A DNA stretch of 11,959 nt from UBA5070 sp039798065 (lineage in GTDB: Bacteria > Fibrobacterota > Fibrobacteria > UBA5070), in contig JBDKGS010000125.1 of the NCBI GenBank assembly GCA_039798065.1, forward strand, positions 1 through 11,959, given 5' to 3'. The translations under genes and the position numbers were made by a program. The notes beneath the pieces are model-generated. The model was not told where the DNA came from, did no database searches, and worked only from the letters and a program-made list of their open reading frames with translations. This document shows positions 1 through 7,680 of this stretch, piece after piece; positions within the stretch are counted from its first letter, which is position 1, and every line of letters begins with the position of its first letter.

Positions 1-3000
1 TTTGCCAGCCTCGCGATCCTTCTTCGTGTGGGTTGGTCCATCGCGCAGGATCGAATCGCCCAATGGATCGACACCGAGCACGAGAATGCAGGATGGCGAT
101 GGCGCGTGTTCGGCGGTCGACGCGATGGATGGAGAATATTCAGGGCGGATTCCGTCAAAGCCTGGAACTCCACCATCGAGGTGCGCCTTCGACTCGTTTC
201 CCTGGGTTGGGCACCTTCGGAGAACGCCTACGCGATTCCCGCCTCGGCTTCGCTTTCCGCCAGGCGGTTGGACATAGCCTACCGACCCGCCGATTCGAAG
301 GACAGCTCCGCACCGTCGTTTCCCGCTTCCTTCCAGATTCCCCTGGAAATCTCGTTGCAGCTCGACTCCATGCTTCTGGGCCCCTCGCAAGGTCGGGATT
401 CCGGCAAGACGATTCTTGTCATCCAAGGGATCGAAGCCCGGACCCTGTCCCCGCGTTCGCTGGAACTGGAGCTCGACAGACTCGACCCGCGGGGGATCGC
501 CCTGCGGGTGGGAGCGCACGCACACGCCGACTGGACGGATTCCGACACGCTGCGAGCAAGGGTTTCCGGATTGGTGTCGACGGGTTGCTGTGAGCAGGAC
601 TCCCTGAAGGCGCAGGCCGCATTGACAAAAACCGACCTGCGGAAGGGGCGGTTCTCCCTGGCGACGGAAATCGAAAATTCACGCGGTTGGTCGGAAATCG
701 TCCCCTCGCTGGCCAAGGCTCCCGCCGCCCACCAGGTCGGCATCGAGGCCGAGGCCCGCCTGTCGGGCGGTAAACCCGAGCTCCATGCGCGCATCCGATT
801 CCTGGGCGATTCGGTGTCGTTCCTTCCCAAGATGCGGTACGATCTGGAGGCGACTCTCGATTCGGTAGCCGGCACCATCGCGCTGCACGCGTTCCACGGC
901 GACCGACGAACCATCGACGCCAAGCTTTCCGCCGCGGTCCCCAAGAAGCTTCCGCTCTGGAAAGGCATGGCCCGGGGCGATATCCGGATCGACGACCTTG
1001 GTTGGTCGTTGCGCGGATTCGATCACCCTCTCGATGGTACCGTCGACGTGGAGAGGCTCGATCGCATCGGCGCCAAGATTCGCTACGCCACCGACGCTGG
1101 ATCCACCGTCAATGGATCGGTAGCCTGGAAAGGCCTGCATTGGAATCTCGACGCGCGCACCTCCCCCACCGAACCTTGGGTGGTCGGCTGGGTGGATGGA
1201 CTGGCCATGGAAGGCGAGGCGACCGCGCGCGGCTCCGATTCGGCTGGCGGCGCCAGCTTCCACGTGACCGCCCGTCGACCACGGATGAAGGTGGTGGCCC
1301 TGGACAGCTTGTCGACCGCGTTGTGGATCGGACCAGGACCGCATCTCGTGTTCAGCGGGATCCGCGCCCACGACTCCGGCCGGGTATGGGTCGGCGAAGG
1401 CGACATTTCCATACCCGATGCTCGGGTCCGCTACGGCTTGCGGCCTCTGACAGATTCTGTCGCGAACGCCGGGCTCGAAGCCGGATTCGACGGTCGGGTG
1501 CGAATCAGCGCCGCTTCGTTCCCCACCAAGGGACTTCCCTTGCGGCTTCCGTTCGACCTGCCCTTCGATGGCGTCCTGGACGGAGAGCTCCTGCACGAGC
1601 CGCCTCTGCAGGGAACGTCGAGTTCGTGGGTGTCGGCCAGACTTCGCGCGATGCCGCGCTCCGACTCGTTGGTCGCGCAGATCGAATTGGTCCTGCGCGA
1701 TTCATCCATCGGTCTGCCCCATATCGGGCTTCGCATCGGCGCCTCGAACGTGGAGGGAAGTCTTGCCGCCTCCCAATCCGGCAAGGGTTGGGGCATCGAC
1801 ACCCTGCGTTTGGGAACGGAGCATCTCGACCTGGCTTCGATGGCGGGATTGTGGCCGGGAATCCCCTCGCTCAGAGGCCGTCTGCGTGGACATTTTCTGT
1901 CACAACGAAACCAGGGCGTGTCGGCATCGGCCCGGCTCGAGTCGCCGGCCATCGTGGGTGCCGACAAGACGATCCCACTCCCCGATCTGTTGCTTTGGGG
2001 TGAACGCGACACGCTGAATCTTGGCGGATGGATTCCGCTGGCAGGCACGAAATCCCCCTTTCGGCTCACCGCGACCCACCTCTGGGATCCAACCCCCGAG
2101 TTCAAGCTTCGCACCTTCTGGGGAGACATCGTCAAACTCGAGGCCGAAGGATCCTTCAAGGAGAAAAAGGATCTGTCCACCACGTTTCGGATCACGGGCG
2201 CGACCCAGCTGCCCGGGTCCGATGCGCATCTGAACAACATCCTCCTCACCGGTGGCTTCCAAGGTCATGTGGGCGACAAAGGTTTCGACTGGGATGCTCA
2301 GGTACACGGCAAACGGGGCGTGTTGACCGCCCTTGAACGCAATCCACTCGACCTCCGCTTCGAAGCACACGCCGATCCGACGAAGATCCACCTCGACACG
2401 TTCACCCTAAGCGGGGTGAAAAACGGTCGATTCGATGGCAACGGCAGCTGGGACATCGCCAAGAGCGTGTTCACAGGCAAAGGCCAGGCGAACAAGTTTC
2501 GGCTGGATCTGGGAACCGACAAGAGCCTTTTCCTCGACAGCCTTGGAATCCGGGCGACTCCCGACTCCCGCGTGCGACTCGCGGCACGTGACGTTTTCTG
2601 GCATCAGACATATTCCGGCAAGGACGAACGGCTCGACATCGGCATTTCCAGGACCAATCTCGTATTCGTCCAAGCCAAGGACTGGAAGAAATTGTCGGGC
2701 GATCTCTCGGTTGACAAACTCTGGTTCTCCAAGAATTTCGCCCAACCCACCGATCTGATCAAATCAGCCACGGACGTGGTTCGACGGCGCCGCAAGCCCG
2801 GAGCGGGCGGGGCCTCGTCGTCGTCGTCACCTTTGCTGCTGGACATCACCGCAACATCGGAAGGCGAAGACATCCGCGTTGCCAACAACCTGGGTCAAGC
2901 CAGTCTCGGGTTCAACCTCCAGGTGACGGGCCCGACGGAAACCCCGTTGATCAACGGCTTCGTGGAGGCCAACCCCGACAGCGGCAGATTCGGATACCTG

Positions 3001-3777
3001 CGTCGCACCTTTTCGTTGGACACCTTGCGGTTGGATTGGAACACCTCGCCTTTGCTCCAAGGCAAGTTCCAACTTTCCGGATCCCACACCGTACGCCGCA
3101 ACTGCAACGACGAATCGAAATCCGCTTCGATCGATTCCGCGACGGCTTTTTGCCACCTCATCCTCGCCTCCCATGGAAGCCTGGAGGACCCGCGTTTGTC
3201 GGGCCTGACTTCGGACTGCGCCACCGATCCGGGCGACGATGGAACCGTGGGAGCCTTCGTGGCGCTCGCCACCGACTGCTACCCGCAAGCCAACAGCCAA
3301 AGCAACACAAAATGGGGAAACGTGGTCCGCGATGGAGGCATCGACATCGCTTACGGATACGGCATGGGAATGGTCAACGACATCCTCACCGAACGCCTTG
3401 GCAAATCACGCAGTTCGGCTGAGTGGCTGCCGGATTCCGTCATGCTCACCGATTTCCCGGTGGGAGGCAGCCGGGACCAGCTCGGCTTGCTGGCGTTGTA
3501 CCACATCACGCCGGAACTTGATCTGGCCGGTGTCTACCGCCACACCTTCACGCAATCTGGTACCAGCACGACAAACACCGGCACGGTCCTATCCGACGAC
3601 TATGGTCTCAGTTTGAAATACCGGATTCCGTTCGCCTGGATCGAAGAAGAGGAGATCAGGAAGCGACTCTCCAATCGGGTGTTCCTCCAGTTGGATTTCG
3701 ACCAGGGCGTCGACGAGAATTCTCGCCGTTCCACCACCTACCAGCCATCGCTGCGCTACCGTTGGGAATTCTGGTGA
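1..3777 (+). CDS. tamB: TamB-like translocation and assembly module protein (5' truncated)
   Basis: TamB family proteins are large, inner-membrane-anchored periplasmic beta-helical proteins that work with TamA (Omp85) in outer-membrane assembly or lipid transport. The frame is open to the left edge. The first visible residues (FASLAILLRVGW) look like the end of an N-terminal membrane anchor, so the GTG at 28 is probably internal and the true start lies upstream. About 1258 residues are visible, mostly alternating hydrophobic/polar repeats typical of the AsmA/TamB beta-taco fold. The last ~400 residues resemble the TamB C-terminal domain (DUF490), and the protein ends in an aromatic strand (RYRWEFW), as TamB proteins tend to. 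An Arg-rich then Ser-rich linker is encoded at 2781-2829. Four cysteines are clustered in the C-terminal domain (codons at 3103, 3151, 3217, 3277). The stop overlaps the next gene by 4 bases. The family call rests on architecture, ending and neighbour; sequence identity to known TamB is low. Confidence 0.85.
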   Translation, partial: FASLAILLRVGWSIAQDRIAQWIDTEHENAGWRWRVFGGRRDGWRIFRADSVKAWNSTIEVRLRLVSLGWAPSENAYAIPASASLSARRLDIAYRPADSKDSSAPSFPASFQIPLEISLQLDSMLLGPSQGRDSGKTILVIQGIEARTLSPRSLELELDRLDPRGIALRVGAHAHADWTDSDTLRARVSGLVSTGCCEQDSLKAQAALTKTDLRKGRFSLATEIENSRGWSEIVPSLAKAPAAHQVGIEAEARLSGGKPELHARIRFLGDSVSFLPKMRYDLEATLDSVAGTIALHAFHGDRRTIDAKLSAAVPKKLPLWKGMARGDIRIDDLGWSLRGFDHPLDGTVDVERLDRIGAKIRYATDAGSTVNGSVAWKGLHWNLDARTSPTEPWVVGWVDGLAMEGEATARGSDSAGGASFHVTARRPRMKVVALDSLSTALWIGPGPHLVFSGIRAHDSGRVWVGEGDISIPDARVRYGLRPLTDSVANAGLEAGFDGRVRISAASFPTKGLPLRLPFDLPFDGVLDGELLHEPPLQGTSSSWVSARLRAMPRSDSLVAQIELVLRDSSIGLPHIGLRIGASNVEGSLAASQSGKGWGIDTLRLGTEHLDLASMAGLWPGIPSLRGRLRGHFLSQRNQGVSASARLESPAIVGADKTIPLPDLLLWGERDTLNLGGWIPLAGTKSPFRLTATHLWDPTPEFKLRTFWGDIVKLEAEGSFKEKKDLSTTFRITGATQLPGSDAHLNNILLTGGFQGHVGDKGFDWDAQVHGKRGVLTALERNPLDLRFEAHADPTKIHLDTFTLSGVKNGRFDGNGSWDIAKSVFTGKGQANKFRLDLGTDKSLFLDSLGIRATPDSRVRLAARDVFWHQTYSGKDERLDIGISRTNLVFVQAKDWKKLSGDLSVDKLWFSKNFAQPTDLIKSATDVVRRRRKPGAGGASSSSSPLLLDITATSEGEDIRVANNLGQASLGFNLQVTGPTETPLINGFVEANPDSGRFGYLRRTFSLDTLRLDWNTSPLLQGKFQLSGSHTVRRNCNDESKSASIDSATAFCHLILASHGSLEDPRLSGLTSDCATDPGDDGTVGAFVALATDCYPQANSQSNTKWGNVVRDGGIDIAYGYGMGMVNDILTERLGKSRSSAEWLPDSVMLTDFPVGGSRDQLGLLALYHITPELDLAGVYRHTFTQSGTSTTNTGTVLSDDYGLSLKYRIPFAWIEEEEIRKRLSNRVFLQLDFDQGVDENSRRSTTYQPSLRYRWEFW
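1449..1461 (+). repeat. dispersed 13-bp motif, copy in tamB
   Basis: GACAGATTCTGTC, almost fully palindromic. In the tamB frame it encodes part of Leu-Thr-Asp-Ser-Val. It is an exact match to GACRGATTYTGTC, which recurs across the window. Confidence 0.5.
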
Positions 3778-5510
3778 ACCACCGACTCCTTCCACGCATC
3801 CTGCTCCTGACAACTTTTGTCTGGTGCGCGAAACCGAGCGTTGAAATCGCGATGCCGGGAAAACTGGGCCATTCGCGCCTGGTCGAACTTCTCGCGGTTC
3901 CCCCCAACCTCGCCAAGCAGCCCACCGACAGCCAGGAAATCTGGGCGGATTTCGCCGACAGCTCGGTGGTGCTCGCAGCACGCAGCGAAGGCTTCCTGGA
4001 TGCGCGGTGCGCGATCCGGTTGACGGAAATCGACACCGCCTCGGGACGCGCGAAGGTTGTGGTGGATTACGCGGAAGGCCCGCTGTACCGCTACGGACAG
4101 ATTCTGTTCGTGGGGCCCGATGGCTCGGCCGATCCTCCTGTTCCACCTGGTTTGTCGGTTTCGAGCCAGGATGAGTACCGCCCCTCACGGACCAACGAAC
4201 TGCTTCAGGAAACCCAGCAGTACTACCTCAAGCGTGGCTGGCTCGACGCCTCCGTCGAACCGGATCTCACCATGCGCTCCGACTCCGCCCTTGTCGACGT
4301 GCGTCTCACCGTGAACCTCGGTCGAATCGCGGTCTTCGAGGGAATCGAGATCCGGTTCAAGGGACGCCACATCACCGACCCCGAAATCCTGAAGGGGTTG
4401 TGGGACGTGAAGCCGGGCGACACCATCCGCAACGAGAACATCGCGAAGTACAATCGCAAGATCGGACAAACCCGATTGTTCAACATGGCGAAACTCACAA
4501 GGGTGCCCGGCCGCATCGACGCCGAACGGACCTTCGTGATCGTGGACCTTGCCGAACGCGCTCCGGGCTCCATCGATCTTGGCCTTTCGTGGGAACCAAA
4601 ATTTGGCTGGGGCGTGGACGGCACCATCCGCCACAAGAACTTCAAGGGATCCCTGTACGAATGGTCGCTGGAAGCGATCGTAGCGGAGAACAGACAGAAG
4701 GCGCGTGCAGGTGCGGGCAATCCGTTGTTTCTTGGCTCCCCCATCTCCTTGGACTACGGCTTCTCGGTGCTCCAACAGGAGGCCGACCTCGCAGACCCGG
4801 CGGTCTACCGTGAATTCTCGCTGGCCAACGATTTCACGTTCTCGTACCTGCCTACGGAATGGTCAAACATCTCCTTGGGACTGGGTACCCAGCGACTGAC
4901 CAAATACCCCAGCATCGGCGAATCGTACGTGCTTTACCAGTTCAAGACAGATCTTGGCGGCAGCCTCGATTTCCGCAACGATCCTTTCGATCCAACCAAC
5001 GGCTGGACCCTTCGCGGCGACCTCGGCTGGGGCGGTCAGTTCGGAAACGCCACTTCGTTCGTTTGGGTGCAGAGCATGGGCCGGATCTACCAGCCTCTGT
5101 TCTGGCGCTTTCTGTCCGCTTTCGCATTGGAAGGCGGCGAATTCTTGAACACGACCACCGTCGACGGATCCAAGATCTTCTATCTGGGAGGCTCTCGTTC
5201 CGTCAGGTCGTACACGTTCCAAGGCATTCGAGCCACGCCCGATTCGGGACAAGCGTTGTGCCCTCGCTATCTCCGCGCTTCCGGAGAACTCCGCGTCAAT
5301 CTTCCCCTGAACCTCCAAGGAGTGGGGTTCCTCGACTGGGCTCGCGTCTGGAACAAAGGCCAGGAACCGGATTTCACCGATATGGAGAAGGCACGCATCG
5401 GATACGGCACCGGGTTGCGATATCGCCTGAGCCTGTTTTCCCTGCGGTTCGACTACGCCTTCGGTCGCGGTCCCGAGCGGTGGTCCTTCGACTTGGCGCA
5501 AGCCATCTGA
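3774..5510 (+). CDS. tamA: Omp85 family outer-membrane protein, TamA-like
   Basis: Predicted outer-membrane beta-barrel with periplasmic POTRA domains, the likely partner of the TamB encoded just upstream. I chose the GTG at 3774, which overlaps the tamB stop by 4 bases and has GGGA about 6 bases before it; a TTG at 3762 is the alternative. This gives 578 residues, very close to E. coli TamA. A hydrophobic N-terminal segment (LLPRILLLTTFVW) fits a signal peptide, although the cleavage site is not clean and the Cys after Trp is not a good lipobox. Residues ~30-260 hold POTRA-like repeats, including a stretch with the pattern LQETQQYYLKRGWLDASV. The barrel starts near residue 264. The Omp85 signature appears as GGSRSVRSY (Arg478), with Ser where Gly is normal. 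The C-terminal strand ends in Ile, not Phe or Trp. A BamA-type role cannot be excluded, but length and the tamB neighbour favour TamA. Confidence 0.85.
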   Translation: MNHRLLPRILLLTTFVWCAKPSVEIAMPGKLGHSRLVELLAVPPNLAKQPTDSQEIWADFADSSVVLAARSEGFLDARCAIRLTEIDTASGRAKVVVDYAEGPLYRYGQILFVGPDGSADPPVPPGLSVSSQDEYRPSRTNELLQETQQYYLKRGWLDASVEPDLTMRSDSALVDVRLTVNLGRIAVFEGIEIRFKGRHITDPEILKGLWDVKPGDTIRNENIAKYNRKIGQTRLFNMAKLTRVPGRIDAERTFVIVDLAERAPGSIDLGLSWEPKFGWGVDGTIRHKNFKGSLYEWSLEAIVAENRQKARAGAGNPLFLGSPISLDYGFSVLQQEADLADPAVYREFSLANDFTFSYLPTEWSNISLGLGTQRLTKYPSIGESYVLYQFKTDLGGSLDFRNDPFDPTNGWTLRGDLGWGGQFGNATSFVWVQSMGRIYQPLFWRFLSAFALEGGEFLNTTTVDGSKIFYLGGSRSVRSYTFQGIRATPDSGQALCPRYLRASGELRVNLPLNLQGVGFLDWARVWNKGQEPDFTDMEKARIGYGTGLRYRLSLFSLRFDYAFGRGPERWSFDLAQAI

Positions 5511-5522
5511 ACCTTTCGCCCA

Positions 5523-5528
5523 CAGGAG
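5523..5528 (+). promoter_or_regulatory. ribosome binding site of pdxA
   Basis: CAGGAG lies 8 bases before the ATG at 5537. It sets the pdxA start well inside a much longer open frame that begins at 4859. Confidence 0.75.
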
Positions 5529-5536
5529 CGCGTGCG

Positions 5537-6544
5537 ATGAAGAAACCAATTCTTGTCACCCTGGGCGATCCCAACGGGGTCGGGCCGCGGATCGTGGCGA
5601 AATCCATGTCGCGCCCGGCGTACCGCAAGCTTGGGTTGGTGGCCGTGGGCGATCCCGCGATCTTCGCCCAGGCGATCCACGCCGAGGGCTTGACGGATTG
5701 TGTCGTAACCTGGAACCCCGGCGAAAAGCTCCCGTCCACGGGGCTCGCCTGCTTCGCGCCGTCGCGGCTTGTACCCGGCGAACCCGTCCCCGGACAAGTT
5801 TCGTCATGGGCGGGAGCGCAGTCGTTGCTTTGCGTGGACGAGGCCACCGACCATTGTCTTTCCGGCAACGCCCGAGCCATGGTGACCGCGCCTCTCTCCA
5901 AGGAATCGGTCGACCTCGTGCTGCCGGGATTCTCGGGCCACACGGGCCACATCGCCCATCGCACCGGCGCCCCCTCCCACTGCCTCGCCCTGGTCCACGA
6001 GAAGATGTGGGCGGCGTTCGTGACCACGCACATCGCGCTGCGCGACGTCCCGAAAGCCATCACGACGGATTCTGTCTACCAGACCACCGCACTGCTCCAT
6101 GCCGCGTTGCGTCAATCCGGGGTCGATGCCCCGCGGATCGGGATCGCGGGCTTGAACCCCCACGCGGGGGAACACGGTCTGTTCGGCGACGAGGAATCGA
6201 CCGCGGTGGAACCCGCCATCGCCAAGTGCCGCCAGGATGGAATCGACGCCACCGGTCCATGGCCCGCCGATGTGGTCTTCCCCATGCTCAAGGCGGGACA
6301 GCTCGATGGGGTGACCAGCTTGTACCACGACCAGGGCCACCCGGTCATGAAAACGCTCGCCTTCGACTTCAAGCGCGGAAAGGTTCGCGGCGTGAATGTC
6401 ACGCTGGGGCTTCCCATCGTGCGGACCAGCCCCGACCACGGGACGGGATTTGACATCGCCTGGCGCAAACCGGCAGACGACGGAAGCCTCGTGGACGCCA
6501 TCCGGCTGGCCGACCGCATGTCCAGGGTTCCGCACAAGGAATGA
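5537..6544 (+). CDS. pdxA: 4-hydroxythreonine-4-phosphate dehydrogenase PdxA
   Basis: PdxA oxidises 4-phosphohydroxy-L-threonine with NAD(P)+, in a divalent-metal-dependent reaction. The product loses CO2 to give 3-amino-2-oxopropyl phosphate, which PdxJ uses to make pyridoxine 5'-phosphate (DXP-dependent vitamin B6 pathway, cytoplasm). The protein has 335 residues, normal for the family. The N-terminal signature reads LGDPNGVGPRI. The substrate-binding pair His135-Thr136 is in SGHTGH. The three expected metal-binding histidines are His165 (TTHIALRDV), His209 (NPHAGEHG) and His264 (YHDQG). The C-terminal block NVTLGLPIVRTSPDHGTGFDIA is also conserved. Arg replaces the usual Glu/Asp after GPG/GVGP in the N-terminal signature. 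The gene starts 26 bases after tamA, and its TGA overlaps the ATG of queG, so translational coupling is likely. No link to the tam genes is known; co-transcription is inferred from spacing. Confidence 0.95.
   Translation: MKKPILVTLGDPNGVGPRIVAKSMSRPAYRKLGLVAVGDPAIFAQAIHAEGLTDCVVTWNPGEKLPSTGLACFAPSRLVPGEPVPGQVSSWAGAQSLLCVDEATDHCLSGNARAMVTAPLSKESVDLVLPGFSGHTGHIAHRTGAPSHCLALVHEKMWAAFVTTHIALRDVPKAITTDSVYQTTALLHAALRQSGVDAPRIGIAGLNPHAGEHGLFGDEESTAVEPAIAKCRQDGIDATGPWPADVVFPMLKAGQLDGVTSLYHDQGHPVMKTLAFDFKRGKVRGVNVTLGLPIVRTSPDHGTGFDIAWRKPADDGSLVDAIRLADRMSRVPHKE
6064..6076 (+). repeat. dispersed 13-bp motif, copy in pdxA
   Basis: GACGGATTCTGTC, identical to the intergenic copy at 9375. It is read here as Thr-Asp-Ser-Val. 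Confidence 0.5.
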
Positions 6545-7566
6545 CGGAACTTGTCATGCAGAGGGTGTCCCGCATCCTGGAACCATACGGATTGGAGTGG
6601 GGCCTCGCTCCGCTGTCGCCACGACGGTTCGCCCAACGCGAGCAGCTGGTCAGGGCCTGGATCGATGCAGGTCTGCACGGAACCATGAAGTGGCTGGCCA
6701 ACACCATCGAAACGCGGATAGATCCGCTCTCGGAATGGCCTTGGGCGAAATCAGCTCTTGTCGTCAAACTCCCCTACGACCTCCCCGCTCCGTTGGAACG
6801 CGGAAGCAGGCCCGAGGTGGCCGGATACGCCCGCGCCCGCGACTACCACTACCGCATGGACGGCAAGCTCAAAGCCATCCAAGCCGATCTGGAGAGGGAG
6901 TTCGAAAATCTTCTCTCGTTCAAATTCTGCGACGACCAGCATCTTCCGGAGATCGAGTTGGCCATCGCGGCGGGCCTTGGATGGCGAGGGAAGAACACAT
7001 TGCTGCTGGACCGCAAGGGCAGCGCGTTCCATCTGGGCGGACTGCTTCTGTCGTTGGAAAGCACGGAACCTGCGAAGCTCCATCCCGACCACTGCGGCAC
7101 CTGCACCGCCTGCTTGGACGCCTGCCCCACCCAGGCGTTCCTCGAGCCCGGAAAAATCGATGCCGGAAAATGTCTATCGCATTGGAGCATCGAGGATCGC
7201 GAAACGTCCGAAAACATCGCGGCCGACTCCACCCGAGGCGAGATCTTCGGATGCGACATCTGCCAGCAGGTATGCCCGTGGAACCGCAAGGGTTTAACAG
7301 AAAATGTCTACCCCGAACGATGGCCCGCCACCTGGGAGGAATGGGTCGATCTGTGCAAGCCGGGCGGCGGATTCCAATCGCTGTTCACCAAGACCCCGCT
7401 GCGCCGGTCGGGAAGACACAAGACGCTGAAGGTGATCTTGCGTTCGCTGTGGAATGTTGACGCGAAACGCGCGCGAACGTTGGCGAACGCCAGTTTGGAA
7501 ACGGAAACCCATCCCCCTTTGGTCGAATGGCTCCGTCATCGCTTGCAAAGCGGCACCAGCGCTTGA
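6541..7566 (+). CDS. queG: epoxyqueuosine reductase QueG
   Basis: QueG is a cobalamin-dependent iron-sulfur enzyme that reduces epoxyqueuosine to queuosine at position 34 of tRNAs for Asp, Asn, His and Tyr, the last step of queuosine synthesis (cytoplasm). The 341-residue protein carries the ARARDYHYRM block (QueG ARYARGRDYH-like), GLGWRGKNTLLL, and eight cysteines for two [4Fe-4S] clusters: Cys185, 188, 191, 195 (CGTCTACLDACP), Cys211, and Cys238, 241, 245 (CDICQQVCPW). Asp131 aligns with the proposed catalytic Asp (Asp134 in E. coli), but the following residues are DQHLPE in place of the usual SAPVLE. The C-terminal HEAT-like part is short: the whole protein is about 38 residues shorter than the E. 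coli enzyme. The ATG overlaps the pdxA stop by 4 bases. Confidence 0.95.
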   Translation: MTELVMQRVSRILEPYGLEWGLAPLSPRRFAQREQLVRAWIDAGLHGTMKWLANTIETRIDPLSEWPWAKSALVVKLPYDLPAPLERGSRPEVAGYARARDYHYRMDGKLKAIQADLEREFENLLSFKFCDDQHLPEIELAIAAGLGWRGKNTLLLDRKGSAFHLGGLLLSLESTEPAKLHPDHCGTCTACLDACPTQAFLEPGKIDAGKCLSHWSIEDRETSENIAADSTRGEIFGCDICQQVCPWNRKGLTENVYPERWPATWEEWVDLCKPGGGFQSLFTKTPLRRSGRHKTLKVILRSLWNVDAKRARTLANASLETETHPPLVEWLRHRLQSGTSA

Positions 7567-7591
7567 ATCCTGGTCGCAAGAGCGATAAAAT
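7563..7591 (+). promoter_or_regulatory. candidate sigma70-type promoter of gnd
   Basis: TTGAAT (7563-7568) and TAAAAT (7586-7591) are separated by 17 bases. They match the -35 and -10 consensus at 4 of 6 and 5 of 6 positions. The -35 element overlaps the queG stop codon. Transcription would start near 7598, giving an 80-base leader before gnd. This is inferred from sequence only. Confidence 0.55.
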
Positions 7592-7656
7592 CATCTCTCA
7601 TCCCGGCACTGGTCGATTCCCCCTTTGATCGTATTTTGAATGTGCAGCCGGGAACT

Positions 7657-7668
7657 GTGCGAAAGCAC
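7657..7668 (+). other. GAAA-loop hairpin next to the gnd Shine-Dalgarno
   Basis: GTGC, GAAA, GCAC forms a 4-bp stem closed by a GNRA tetraloop, ending two bases before the AAGGA at 7671. It could stabilise the leader or affect ribosome access. The stem is short, so function is uncertain. Confidence 0.35.
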
Positions 7669-7670
7669 GA

Positions 7671-7675
7671 AAGGA
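7671..7675 (+). promoter_or_regulatory. ribosome binding site of gnd
   Basis: AAGGA lies 5 bases before the ATG at 7681. It supports that start over the in-frame TTG at 7636, which would add 15 residues not expected in the family. Confidence 0.75.
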
Positions 7676-7680
7676 ATGCG

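Noticed and set aside
679..1596. 305-codon minus-strand frame inside tamB
   Set aside because: It has shadow composition and no recognisable motif, while the plus-strand tamB frame is continuous across it.
4859..5536. Upstream extension of pdxA into the tamA region
   Set aside because: It overlaps the end of the Omp85 gene in another frame. The ATG at 5537 has a good ribosome binding site and matches the family N-terminus.
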